64,000 nucleotides of DNA from Tamarix chinensis (Eukaryota; Streptophyta; Magnoliopsida; Caryophyllales; Tamaricaceae), in NCBI GenBank assembly GCA_030549775.1, contig CM060174.1, forward strand, positions 42,794,586 to 42,858,585, in the 5' to 3' direction. Shown here piece by piece: positions 46,241 to 58,157 of the stretch (the first letter of the stretch is position 1; each line of letters opens with the position of its first letter). The position numbers and the translations under genes are program-made. Under the pieces are notes generated by a model that had not been told where the DNA came from, ran no database searches, and saw only the letters and a program-made list of their open reading frames with translations.

Positions 46241-49200
46241 ATGGTAGGCCATTTTCCATTTTTCTATCTTCGTTTGCATCCTCCAATTCTTTTGTTCTGT
46301 CTGTTGTTTTTCTTAGCGTTCAGTTGTTTCGTTTCATTAACATTTAATTCGCATAATAAGAGATTTATTGAGTCGATTTTTGTTGAACAAGGCTGCGAAA
46401 ATTCTGGCGAATTTGATTGTTATGGGTTCTGGGATCCTCGTTAGGGCTTTTGCACAAGCTTACAAACAAGCTCTTGCCAGTATGTTTTCTTTATTTAATC
46501 GTTACTATTCGTACCAAATTTAATCATTATTATTGTTATTACTACAACATCATCGTCAGTCGCATCTCATTCCATCTTTTGTTTTATTTCTTGCTATTAA
46601 ACCAAATTTTGATAGATTGTGAGCAATTAGAAACTTTCCTTTCTTTTTTTTTCTTTCTTTTCTGGGTAAATAAAAGTTTTATTACTGAGGATATGCCATG
46701 AAGTACATACGATTTCACCTATATCAAATACCACATGTGTATAGAATCCACCCAGACTGCATACAAGTACCCTATAAAAAAATGTTCTACTTTATAATCT
46801 AAAACAACCCCCCGCAGAAAACCAACTGATGCTCTGATCTTCAAGGATCTAGATTCCAACCCCTCGCAGAAAACCAAGAGGATGATAAAGACGGGCCTTC
46901 TAGCTACGCATCAGGTTCATCTTGACAGTGCGGCAAATGTTGTTTATCTATTAAGAAAGAGAACTCGGTTCCTGTTAATTAATGTTGACAGTGCGGCAAA
47001 TGTTGTTTATCTATTAAGAAAGACAACTGGGTTCCTGTTTTACTGAAACCATTTAGGATGCCTGGCATAACAACTGAGGGCTCTGATCTTCAAAGATCTA
47101 GATTCCACCCCCAACACCATTAATATTCCTGGCTTGTGCACAAGCCTTATTTTTTAACCGAATGCATAGGTGAAAATTTGAACACTCTGACTAGATTCTT
47201 TGCATGACTGGGCGTGTCACAAAAAATGATCATCAGTCTCTGCGCTCAACCTGCAAACATGACAAGCAGTTGCAGGCATCATGATTATCTCCTCACATAA
47301 AACCAACTTGACACCATTTTGTCTCACTAGCCCATCATGACACCATACACCAGAATACGAATGCAACCTTTGATGTGATACTGACTAGGGGATTATGTGA
47401 TATACATATCAAGAAGGCAGTATTAGGATAAAATTTAATGCTTGATGACCTTAATATTTGTGGAATTTGTTTCAGGCTTTTTAAATAATTGCCTAAAAAT
47501 CAATCATTGTTATTATATTAGTTTTCATGTTAGTTATTTTTGCATTAAATGCTTAATCTAAATTTTACCATAGCTTTGAATAAGGTATTATTCTCTATTA
47601 GCTTATGTACAAATAGTTTTATGGGCATTTGTTAGGAAAATCCTCTCTTTTGAATGTAGGACTTTGGCACCATTTTTTCTACTTTGGGTCCTTGTATCTT
47701 CGAGTGGAATCATTCCTGGTTATGGCACCTCTTGTCTCCTTCCATTCTGATGTCTATAGGTTTGACTTGATTGACTTGTGCCATGTGAGTGAATCTCATG
47801 CAAAATATCCTTATCCATCATTTTCATTCCCTTTTACTTTTTTCCATATTTTTGAGCTCACACCAATGATTTGATACTGACTAGAGGATTACAAGATATA
47901 CATATCAAGAGGGCGGTTTTAACTTTCCATTTGAAATTCAAAAGCCGTAATTATTTTGCAACTTCCATGCTTTGACTATTAGCCTAAAAATAAGTTGTTA
48001 CGATATTATTTTTAATGGTATTTGTTTTAGTATAACATGTTTTAGTCTTCATTTTAGCATACCTTTTAAAAGGATATTATTAGTTGTGAATATCTTAGTG
48101 AAAAATTAGAAAATGAACTCCTATATAAGTGAGGGTATTAGCTTATGTACAAATGGTTGTATGAGAATATTTTATAGAAATCCTATCTTTTTTGAGTGTA
48201 GGGCTTTGGGACCATCTTCGACTTCAGGTTGATGTGAATCATCAGAATCCTATGTGGTTACGACACCTCTCTTCCATACAATTAAATAGCAGTCCTGCTA
48301 TAGCGTAGTGGCCGCGGCACGAAATTACCAATACGTTATGATTTTAAAATTTCACATTTATTGCCCGATAAATCGGTGTCACCGGTAAATCAGAAAATAT
48401 CATCGATAAATCAGGATAAAGCGCTAATAAATCGGCGATTTATTGAAAATTCTTAAATCTACTGAAAAAAGCATGTATGATATTTTTTTTTATTCATTTA
48501 CCATATATATATGTTGGACCAAGTTACTATTGAATTATAATAAAGTATTACTATTTATTATCTTTACGTTTACTATCAAATAATGTCTTTTTTCATTCTA
48601 AGGTAAATTTAGGGTTATTAGGAAAATTTAGCATATAATGACTCACTTTAATACTTCTAGTATAATATAAAACACTAATTTATTGAATATTTATATTCAA
48701 ATGATCAATAAATAATAATTAGAGTATATGGTGAAATAAAAATAAAAATTCACGACGTGATGACCGCGGCATATAATTTGTCGTTTGTGACGCTCTAATA
48801 CTACGACCGCAACCACAAACGCGACTGCGATCGCGATTTAATTGCCTACTCTCTTCTTCTTTTTCTCTTCGTTGGTTGACCTAATTGAGTTTTATCATTT
48901 GAGGGAATTCGGCACAAACTATCCATATCCATCTTTTTTATTCCCTTTTTTTCTCTACAAACCCCACTAGGTCTTAACTTCATGCACATCGTTCCAAGGT
49001 GATATTTATCATGTCAAAGACACTGCTAATGGGTTAGGAGCTTTCATTTCATAGGCCATATCTGTTAGTATTTTAAGGAATGTCTCTTATTCAGATTTGG
49101 TTTTTTAGGTTTTTGTCACAGGAAAATAACTCCATTTGGTGACTAGAAATGTACTGTAATTTGTATTATTCTCTGAGCCTGTTATGGAGCCCTTAGAGTA

Positions 49201-51232
49201 CACTTGTGTCAAGAGTGCTATTGTATTTGTATATAAGTTATGGAAGAAGCTGCTACTTAAGTGTGATATCTTAGACAAAACTATGATTTCACGTAGCCTA
49301 TATCTTCACAATTTATGCATACATATTTGAGGCTAGTAATTGGTGTTCATTTGAAAAATGCTCCTAAAGCTGGATACATTTCACGACTTTTGTGCATCTT
49401 TTATGTCACCTGACTTCCTTGAGTGAGGATTATCTGTTAGAATTGGTTTGTCTCTCTGATGCTGTTGTGTATCTAATATTTTCTGTTGTCTCTCAACTTT
49501 CTGTTTTTTACTTCTCTAAATGCTGACTATTAAAAGTTTTAATAGGTGGGAGCCTGACCAGGGGCTGGTGTTGCCCGAACAGGCTGATTACCATGCATCT
49601 CTTATCACACCCACATTGTTCTTCCTCTTGCTTCACACAAGCAAAATGGAAATGTTTTTGCCATCTGACACCTTTCCTTTTCATTTCTGCTCACTGTCCC
49701 TCCCTGCTTGTTTTACACGAGCAAATGGAAGTTTGTTATACAACCCAAGTTCTCCCCCTGCCCCCCCACCAAAAAAAAGTTAATCCTTTCCTCTCTCCCT
49801 CTGTCTGTCACTGTATTTCTTTTAGGCTTTCAAACAAGTTCATCTGCTTGCCTGCTGCAATGACGCTTTTACCTTCTGTATGTCCCTTCTTGCTGATGAT
49901 CTGAACAGTTAATTTGGAGGCTTTTGAAATTGAATCTCTTATGTACCTTCGTTTTGCTTTGTACCTTACATGGATAAGTAATTTTCTTTCTGTATTAGGT
50001 GTTGTGTTTCTTAGAAATAATGTTGTTTTATTGTTCTTGAAGTTGCTAATAAATTCCTACACCTACATTTTGTCAGTTGTGATGTACTATTGTGGAGATA
50101 CTTTCTATCTGCGTCTGGTGCTATAAATTCTCTCCCTTAAGTGCTTTACGAAATTTGGTTTATTTTTGTTCCTTTACCATAGAAAAAACTCCATTATTGA
50201 AAAAACTCAGTCATGTGACATGCTGTCCATGGCAATATGCTTATATTTTATTATCAATTCCCTCTGGGCTGCTTCTTTAGAAGCTTGTTTCTTTTGGATT
50301 GTTGTTGTCCATGGTATTTAGATGACAATTTTGAGTGCAAACAAACCAGACTATGATACTTGCAGCAATATTTGGTATATTCTTGCAATGAACCAATTAT
50401 AAGACATTTGTTGCACGTGTGGACGCTTCCAAATTCCAAGATAGAAACTGGGACGTTGGAGTTGGAGCTGGTTGACAGGTGCTGAAGCAGCAGAGGGGGG
50501 GGGGAGAACATTGGCGTAAAAGGATGATATATGGCCTCCTGTACTCTTATCTGTTCTCTTTGGGATGCCAATGTGGTTAGATACTTAAATCATCTCATGT
50601 GTTTCTCTTATTATCGAAAACTATCTCTTAAAGTGAACTGGAGCTGATATGATTTATTGATTCCCATTTACACAACCCTTGGAAGATGCATCCTCAGCCA
50701 GGATTTTCAAAGTGGCAAAAGGGGCATTTTAGCAGTGTCAAGTTTTATCTGTTTGCATATGTTTCGTGTATGCAAATTTCATGCATAAATTTTGAACGTT
50801 TTGCTTGGACGACAATATTATTTTTTGTGATTCCCGTCTAATGTGCCTTCCAAACGATAACCCTTCTGCCTGGGTCATTGCCCTGCAGATGCCAACAAGA
50901 GCGGTGTTGCACAGGAGACAGTGCAGAGTACATTCCGTAGAGCAAGCCGAGTCATGACGGAGCAGGAGGCAAAGCAGATTCTCGGCATTACTGATAACGC
51001 CACCTGGGAAGAGATCATGAAGGTTGGTTTAGGGTGTATCTTACTTGGCTTTATATGTATTTTTCCACTGTATCTTTGGTCTGAATATCGTGAAATTGTG
51101 CAGAAATATGATGTTTTATTTGAGAGGAATGCCAAACAAGGTAGCTTCTACATACAGTCAAAGGTTCATCGAGCCAAAGAATGTTTAGAGAATGTGTATC
51201 AAAGCAGCAAAGGTCCGGGCACTGCTACTTGA
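46241..51232 (+). CDS. PAM16: PAM16/TIM16, mitochondrial import motor subunit (4 coding exons)
   Basis: Encodes a 117-residue PAM16-type protein. With PAM18 it forms the regulatory J-protein pair of the TIM23 import motor at the mitochondrial inner membrane and restrains stimulation of mtHsp70. Exons: 46241-46243 (ATG only), 46392-46479, 50889-51022 and 51104-51232 (stop TGA 51230-51232). Introns are GT-AG (GTAGGC, GTATGT, GTTGGT donors). The total of 354 nt gives an open frame. The N-terminus AAKILANLIVMGSGILVRAF is a hydrophobic membrane segment. The C-terminal J-like domain, about residues 53-107, includes TEQEAKQILGITDNATWEEI and GSFYIQSKVHRAKECLENVY and lacks HPD, as expected for PAM16. 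Length fits the plant family (about 115 aa). The ATG is inferred from a perfect donor directly after it. It appears intact and is the only host gene in the window. Confidence 0.92.
46922..47039. repeat. 63-bp tandem duplication in PAM16 intron 2
   Basis: Two copies beginning TTGACAGTGCGGCAAATG at 46922 and 46985, with only two or three differences. Flanking it, TCTGATCTTCAARGATCTAG occurs at about 46836 and 47080, a further direct repeat. Confidence 0.85.
47150..47370 (-). pseudogene. LINE (non-LTR) reverse-transcriptase tail fragment
   Basis: On the minus strand 47285-47215 reads ATACHVCRLSAETDDHFF and then VTRPVMQRI. This resembles the zinc-binding region at the end of plant LINE polyproteins (zf-RVT, C-x2-C..H..C), with the last Cys as Arg and the following Trp codon as TAG. 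The upstream stretch KLVLCEEIIMMP fits. Only about 220 bases are recognisable; no endonuclease, RT core or A-tail is seen. It lies antisense within PAM16 intron 2. Confidence 0.5.
47377..48970 (+). repeat. Diverged ~500-bp tandem duplication in PAM16 intron 2
   Basis: TGATACTGACTAGRGGATTA with ATATACATATCAAGARGGC occurs at 47377 and 47872. TTAGCTTATGTACAAATRGTT occurs at about 47598 and 48137. The second unit is interrupted at about 48281-48845 by a MITE-like insertion and resumes with TATCCATC..TTATTCCCTTTTT near 48922. The units differ at many positions, so the duplication is old. Confidence 0.7.
48281..48845. mobile_element. MITE-like insertion with inverted ends
   Basis: About 560 bp bounded by CAATTAAATAGC on the left and GCGATTTAATTG on the right. 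Inner parts are also inversely related: GTGGCCGCGGC near 48310 and GACCGCGGC near 48762, with CG-rich ends and an AT-rich core. It interrupts the second unit of the intron duplication, which supports an insertion. Class is uncertain (hAT-like ends). No coding content. Confidence 0.45.
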
Positions 51233-51436
51233 GAACCCGAATTCTTGTGTAAAAAATCACATTAATGACCTAGAATGAGAAAATAACATATATTGAATTT
51301 TTGCCTCCGTTTTAGACATTCGTGACTTGTGAGCCCTAAAACCATGGTTGTCGCAATGTTAAAATTGCAGACTGGTTGCCAACAAGTGCCATGCCAAACG
51401 ATTTTGCCATATATACACCTACTCATAATTCTAGAT
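51233..51436 (+). other. PAM16 3' UTR and flank
   Basis: Sequence after the stop codon up to the hAT end. No perfect AATAAA is seen; GAGAAAATAACAT near 51279 is a weak near-upstream-element candidate. The transcript end cannot be fixed. Confidence 0.4.
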
Positions 51437-51599
51437 TAGGGTTGTAAATAAGCGGAATTGAGTCAAATATTTTTATGTTCGGATTCGGCTTGTCTAACTT
51501 TTTTCAAGGCTCGAGTTTGTTTGGAGTTTGATAAGGCTATTTGGGTGCGGTTTGTTTTTCGGTTTGCAAACTGTTGGGCTCTGTTCGTTTATATTAATT

Positions 51600-51770
51600 G
51601 AGCCTTTTGACGAGCTATAGTAGCTCATATAAGACTCGTTTTGGGCTCATTAAAAGGTCGCCCGGGCTCGTTAAAAGCTCGTTGAAATTCGTTTGAAGCT
51701 TGTTAAATGCTTGTTTAGAGTTTGTTTATGGCTTATTAAGGCTCGTTTAAAGTTGATATAAAACTCCTTA
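51600..51770. promoter_or_regulatory. Subterminal motif cluster of the hAT element
   Basis: At least six variants of (G)GCTCGTT(T/A)AA/GCTTGTTAA in the same direction within 170 bp of the terminal region. Repeated short subterminal motifs bind transposase in Ac-like elements; that role here is inferred. Confidence 0.45.
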
Positions 51771-52629
51771 ATAATTCAATATTTGACTTAATTCAGGCAT
51801 AATTTATCTTAATTATAGCCTAAATCAATATTAACTAGCTTTAATAAAATAATATTTTTACCTCATGCACCCTTTATACATAAATTTGTGTGCAAATTAT
51901 CTTCCTAAAGCTTGTATAATATTACAACAAATTCATAAAAATAAATTCAAAGAGAGATGCAGTTAAATCAATATACAAAAACAAAATGACTATAAAAGTT
52001 CCATAATAAATTACTATATCATCCACATCTATTACTATTGAGTGAAATTATCTATCATTTTATTACGAAAACTGTAAAATAATTTGCATCTGATTAAAAG
52101 TACAAAAAAATATTAGTAAAGCTTGCAAACATAATATTTACAATGTTGAATAAAAACTCTATATATAAACTTAGTAGAATATTTTAACTGAAACCAAAAC
52201 ACACTCAACAACACCAATTAACTAGTTTTAGAAAACATACTTAAAAAAAAAAATCATAACAAGACTCTAAGCTCAGGTGCTCAACAAAAAAAAAAGATCC
52301 AAAACCTACAACAACAGCTTGAAATAGTTTGATTTTATGAAAATATCATTGGTTAGTATGTACAAATCAACAAATTAATAAAATTAGAGTTATCATAGAG
52401 CCAAGTATCTTATATTAGAACATTACCAATTAAATTATGATAAATCTATTTCCTATATAGCTTCATATTCTTATGTGTGTCTATTTAAAAATAAAATAAA
52501 ATTGGAAGCTAATAAAAAATATTAGTAGCTGCACTTAAATAGGGAACATAGATTAACTAAATAAATTCAAATAATAGTAAAATAATTACCTTTTTCTTAG
52601 ACAAGTCATTATTATGAACCTAATCACTA

Positions 52630-54640
52630 GGTCAAAGTAAAACTTCAACTGTTTGGAGATCTAAAGAGGCCCGATGAGTATAAATTACCCTCCCATCAGC
52701 ACTAAAAGTAGCATTCGAAGCAACTGATGTGATAGAAATTGACAAAATATCACATGCTGCTTGAGATAGTATAGAAAACTTCAAGGTATTTCCCTTCCAC
52801 TAGACGAGTGTAGAAAAAAGAGAATATAAACCATCTTTACATTGGTATATAACCAACTATGATTTGCTTGATTGTTGGGTGCTAGCACTCATAACAAACT
52901 TTTCAAACCTTGATTTCCTAAACAATAATCCTTTCTCAACCACATTACTAGGCCCAACCTCACTAATGTCCTTCTCCAATGCATTCTCAACACTACTCAC
53001 ATAATGTCCAGCATAATAATAAAAAATCTCTCTCAATGTTTTTTTTCACCTCTCCAACACTTTTTCCAACATCAATTTCTTTGTAAATGATAGGAAATGT
53101 ATAGTCAATCAACATCATTTTTTACCGAGGATCTAAAATAGAAGCAAGAAATATCAACATATTACATTCACCCCAATACTTATCAAACTTTTCTTTCATT
53201 TTCATAGCCATTACTTGCATAAAAATGTCATCATCATTTACTTTCTCATCTAGTGCCTCTTTTATCACCCAAATCTCTGAAAGATACACATTTGATGTAG
53301 GATATTCACTTCCTGAAATAACTTTTGTAATCTCATTAAAAATTGTAAGAAATCCACACACACCCTCCACTTGTTGCCCTTCATCAGGATTTGGTAACCA
53401 TTGGTGTTTCAAATCTTGTTTAGCATATCTGGAAAACATATCTTTAAACTCTAAAGATGTAGATAACATTGCATAATATGTATTCCATCTTATTTTAACA
53501 TCCAACACTACCTTTTTTTTTATTTAGAAAAACCCACTTGCTTAGCAATCTCACTAAATAACTTTAAACGTACTTCAGAATCTGCCAAATACTTTATACT
53601 TTCTCTCACATTTGTAGTAATATGTTCAATACATTCAAGCCCATCTTCTACCAGCAAATTTAATATATGGACACAACATTTCATATGAAATATTTTTCCA
53701 TAAAAATAAAGCTTATTCTTAGAAGCAAAGTTATCTCTTGCTATCTTAACAACTCTATCATTAGTAGTTGCATTATCAACAATAAGACTATAGACTTTTA
53801 TCCTCAATTTTTCAATCCATAAAACATTTGTACAAGGCATTGAAATTTGTCAAACCAGTACAAGGAGGAGGCAAGTGAAAAAAATTCAAGATATATTTAT
53901 GCAACACCCAATAATCACCAATAAAATGTGCAGTCCCAGCTATATAATGGATTTTTTGAGCATCATACTTCCATAAAGTACTAGTGATACTAATCTTCTG
54001 CATCCTATTCAATAAATTCTTTATTTTTTTTCTTGTAATGATCATAAACGACAAAAAAAATCTTGTTTGACCATAGCACGTGACACTTTTTTGTAAAGAG
54101 GAGTCAGAGTTTTTAAGTATTCATTAAACATCTCATGTTCAATCATATTGAATGGATATTCATAGACAAGAATGGCTTTAGCCCAAGCCTCTCTTGACTT
54201 TGCATGGTTAAATCTAAGGTAGGTAGCTGAACTTATCCCCGCTGATTTTCTGAAAGATAACTCTCGCTGACATTTTAGCTTACGGAGTGTATAAGTAGAT
54301 AAGTGTCTTCTCAAATGCGAGGTAATACCACCAACAATAATGGAAATTTTGTCATGATAATGATTACACTAGGCCTTCTTCATTGCATCTTTAATACAAC
54401 TTCATCGAAGTCTTGCCATACAAGTGATGTTCTCTTTCAAACTTTTTTCTTTATGGAACAATGCTCATCATTTTTATTAGCTCTACTACAAGCTTTACTA
54501 CCTTGCTCCCCATCTTTATTACATGGCTCTTCTTCTCAAACTTCAACAACATCGTTATTGTCTTCCTCCATAACCGGACTTGTAGTAAAAGATTCTGAAT
54601 GTGTTGAGTTTGATCCTTGTTTAGAAGAACAAAAATTTTG
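52630..54640 (-). pseudogene. hAT transposase pseudogene (RICESLEEPER-like)
   Basis: Read downward from 54640. The degraded BED zinc finger has SLVWQDF near 54410 and CNHYHDKISI..TSHLRRHLS near 54290-54350, with the second Cys now Tyr. The catalytic-region piece is SLIVDNATTNDRVVKIARDNF near 53740-53800, with the conserved D-N-A-x-x-N-D. HMKCCVHILNLLVEDGL follows near 53650-53690, then KIRWNTYYAML near 53490. The C-terminal RNase-H-fold extension is KMKEKFDKYWGECN..LDPR near 53125-53190. The dimerisation region ACDILSISITSVASNATFS..GR is near 52690-52770. At least three frame changes and several stops break it. Domestication is unlikely given the damage. Confidence 0.85.
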
Positions 54641-54888
54641 AGTATATTAATTTTAACATATTCACAACATATATATTGTCATTAAAAACAAAAACAAAGA
54701 AAGTTGGTAGTAGGAGCAATAACAACGCCTATAAGAGTAATAATGTAATAAAATAATCTAATTTTGTAAGCTATACATGTAGTATAAGCAATTTAATCCT
54801 AAATTTGAATAATAGAAGGAAAAAAACTCAATATTACATAGCTTAATTTTTTAATTTTATTATACACGAGGATAAAAAAAATAATAGA

Positions 54889-55550
54889 ATTCAAAAAATA
54901 AAAAGTACCTAAAAAGAAAGTTCAAACTTCTAACTTTTTTTTATTAAAAGAAAAATAACACATGATATAAAAAATTAATTATAAATAAAAACATAAAAAA
55001 CTAATAGTGTAATAACATAATTTTAAAAATAAGTACCTGTACATAAAAGTTTAAACTTCTAACTTTTCTTATTAAAACAAAAAAGATAAAACATGATATA
55101 AAAAAATTATAAATAAAAACAGTAAAAAATTAATAGTGTAATAAAATATTCTAAAAATAAATAACCTAAAACGAGAAGTTCAAACTTCTAATTTTTTTTA
55201 AAACAAAAAAGATAGACACATGATATAAAAGAATAATTATAAATAAAAATATCAAAAAACTAATTGTGTAATAACATAGTTCAAAAAATAAGAAGTACCT
55301 ACAAAGAAAATTTCAAACTTCTAAATTTTTTTTATTAAAACAAAAAAGATAAACACATGATATAAAAGAACAATTATAAATAAAAACACCATAAAGCTAA
55401 TATTGTAATAAAATATTTCAAAAAAATAAAGTATCTACAAAAAAAAAGTTCTTTATTAAAAAAAAATATAAAACATGATATAAAAATTAATTATAAATAA
55501 ACATACCAAAAAACTAATAGTATAATAAAACAATTCAAAAAATAAGGTGT
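54889..55550. repeat. ~130-bp tandem repeat within the hAT remnant
   Basis: Five to six units recognisable by TTCAAAAAATAAGAAGTACCT..GTTCAAACTTCTAA, beginning near 54889, 55020, 55148, 55280, 55418 and 55535 (spacing 117-138). Each carries ATGATATAAAA and AACTAATAGTGTAATAA. Non-coding. Confidence 0.85.
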
Positions 55551-56139
55551 TGTTAATACTACTTATTGACCAAATTTTTTGTTTACTTAAATTCTTCAAC
55601 CACCAATGTCTATTAATGAAATGCCCCAAAAATTTTAATTTTATTATTTATTATTAAATAAGATTTTTTTTATAAAAATTAATTAAATATGTTATTTTTA
55701 TTAAAATAAATGCAAATTAATTAGGAAAAATTAAGAAATTTATAGGTATTTTAATTAGAGGAAATTTGAGTATTTTAACTAATTAAGGATTTTATTTTCA
55801 AAATTAATTAAATTAATTAATTTGTTTAAAATAAGAAGGGGAAAATAGTTTCAAATTAATATTAATTTTATAAATAATTTAATTGAAGAAAATTAGAGTG
55901 ATTTGCTAATTAAAATGGAATTTTTGGAAAATCTTTTAAAAATCCTAATTTAGCTTAAAAATGGATTTAAATATTATTTTATTTAAATATTATTATTTTT
56001 AAATGTCCCAAATATTTTAATTAATTTAAATACCCAATCTAATTATTTTTCCTTTTTCCTTTTTCTATTTTCTTTTTCTTTCTTCATTTTTTCTTTCTTT
56101 TTCTTTTTTTCTTTTTTTCTTTTTCCTCTTCTTTTCCCA

Positions 56140-57540
56140 GTTGGGCCTGCCCTCTCCCGTGGCCCAGTCCCCTCCCTCCTTCCTTTCCTTCGCGCGGCCC
56201 AGCTCGTGCAGCTGGTCCCCCTCCCTTCCCTTCTTGCACATCGCTTCCCTTCTTTTTCTATCAAAGCACGTCGTTTTATTTAAGGACTTTAGCCGTTGCG
56301 CCCGGCCGGTGTCCTCCCTTTTCTTTTCCTTCTTTTCTGCCCCAAACCGCCCGGTCCAACTACCTTTCTTTCTCCTTTCTTCTTCTTCCCTTCCCCGATC
56401 ACGATCAGCTTGTAACCGCACCGCAACCATTCCGCATTCACCGCACCGTTCGCCCCCCCCGCTCTGCACGTTCCCCCACTCCCCCAGCAGCCTCACGCGT
56501 CTGCCATTTTCGCCCCCTTTTTTTTTCCCTCTCTCACAACCCGAAGTTCCCTTTTGAGCCCCCACCGCCCATTTACCTACCTCGGATCCGCGCCCCCCTA
56601 GCTTTAACCTCCTTCTCCTCTAACTGTTGCCGCCTTTCTACCCTTTCTTCCCCTTTACCTCCGTGCTGCCCCACCAGCTGCATTGCCATGCGGGCCCCTT
56701 CCCATCCCCCGCATGTACGCACGTTCGCTGCCATTTTCTCCTCTCTTCCATGTTGACTCACCGACCACACTTGTCTGCCCACTTTCCCCGCTCCTCGCAC
56801 GTTTTTTCCTCTCTCTCTCCTATGCACAACCCCTGCCCCGAAGTTGATTTTTGCAGATTTTGTTACCGCCGGTAACCCTAACCCCACTTGCCCTACCCTC
56901 TAGTCGATCCACAGACCCTAAACTTTCATTTAAATCCTATAAATACCCCTTACCAACCTTGTAGTTCAGTTTCATTTTTCAAACCCGGGGAATCCTTCCT
57001 TTTCGCCGCCGCACCTTTAGACGCCTCATCCGCTGCCTCAGGCCAACTTCGCCGCCATATCTGGCCACCAAACTCTTCCTTGCTCCTCCCTCTAGCTAAC
57101 CAAATCATCCATCCCCCTCAATTTCTCCTACACAAGCCACCCCGGCTGTGCGAATTAGTCTTCCCGATCAACTCTGCCACCCTTTGCACCACCCTTAGCC
57201 ACCTCTTCCTCCGCTGCCGCCACTTCTTTCACCTCTCATTCTCTTCTGCAGACCCTCCTCTACCTTTCCCTACCTTTCTTTTCCTCTCCCTCCCTCTCCT
57301 CCTCTCTTTCTCTTCTTCTCCTTCATTCGGCCACGACCACCGTCATCGTGCGCCGCCACCTTTGGCTGCACCACCACCTCCATTCTGCTCCTCTCCCTCT
57401 AAGCATTATTAAACAACCCAACTTCCCCCTCCATTCTCCCTATCTTTTTCCCAGCATTCAACTTTTCCTTTTTTCTTCTCTTTTTCCGGCCGTCGCCGCC
57501 ACCGCCGTGCACCACTGCCGGTGCCGCCTATCCCCACCAG
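56140..57540 (+). promoter_or_regulatory. CpG-rich promoter island of LTR I with TATA box
   Basis: GC-rich stretch starting with GGGCC motifs, with TATAAATACCCC at 56938-56949. The downstream part is C-rich with few ATGs. Same layout in G, F and J. Confidence 0.65.
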
Positions 57541-57619
57541 CCTAAGGTTGAACCCTAGACCCTCTTAGCCCTTTTCCCTATTTTTACAAGCCTTAAATTA
57601 ATTTATTTAATTTATTCTA

Positions 57620-57801
57620 ATATAAATACTATTATTATTATTATTATTGATATTTCCATTTTTAATATTTATTATTAGTATTATTAATATTAATGTTTTT
57701 ATTATTATTCTGTTGAGGGCCAAAGCCCTATTATATTTTAATTCTATTTTATTATTATTATTATTTTTTTATTTTTATTATCTTTATTATTAATACTAAT
57801 A

Positions 57802-57841
<40 letters not shown>

Positions 57842-57963
57842 TACTATTTTGAAATTGTTATTATTATTATTATTTCAATATTATTATTATTACTACCTTA
57901 CCATTAGTGTTATTATTATTATTATTATTGTTGTTGTTGTTGTTGTTCTTGTTGTTGTTGTTG

Positions 57964-58015
<52 letters not shown>

Positions 58016-58123
58016 AGTGTTAGTATCATTATTTTATATAGGGCTGAAACCCTATTATGCTTATTTTAAATTTTAGTAGTAGTATTATAAATATCATGTC
58101 TTATTATTATTAGGGTTATTAGT

Positions 58124-58157
<34 letters not shown>

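Larger units (their letters stand above)
46480..50888 (+). other. PAM16 intron 2 (4409 nt)
   Basis: GTATGT at 46480 to CCCTGCAG at 50888. It splits an Asn codon (A|AT). It is unusually large for a gene of 354 coding bases and holds old insertions: a 63-bp tandem duplication, a LINE scrap, a ~500-bp duplication and a MITE-like insertion. Open frames inside (47629-47874, 49520-49904 and others) have no domain. Confidence 0.85.
51437..55616 (-). mobile_element. hAT (Ac/Tam3) transposon remnant, one end lost
   Basis: The left end is TAGGGTTGTAAATAAG at 51437, a start typical of many plant hAT elements. Subterminal copies of GCTCGTT-like motifs lie at 51650-51770. A minus-strand transposase pseudogene lies at about 52630-54640. 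The right part, 54660-55560, is AT-rich with a ~130-bp tandem repeat. The far end is missing because LTR I starts at 55617, so the 8-bp target duplication cannot be checked. Confidence 0.75.

Noticed and set aside
49520..49904. Two overlapping frames with repeated ACAAGCAAAATGGAAATG-like words in PAM16 intron 2
   Set aside because: Intronic, low-complexity, no domain, and not bounded by convincing splice sites.
56065..57412. Proline- or arginine-rich open frames in GC-rich LTR islands (also 27126-27710, 28300-28554, 62005-62705)
   Set aside because: Frames are not conserved between LTR copies F, G, I and J at matching positions; composition alone explains them.
57801..58076. Poly-Leu/Ile/Val open frames in ATT tracts (also 25893-26084, 29172-29867, 62702-63622)
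   Set aside because: They arise from triplet microsatellites, are open on both strands, and no domain or start context supports translation.
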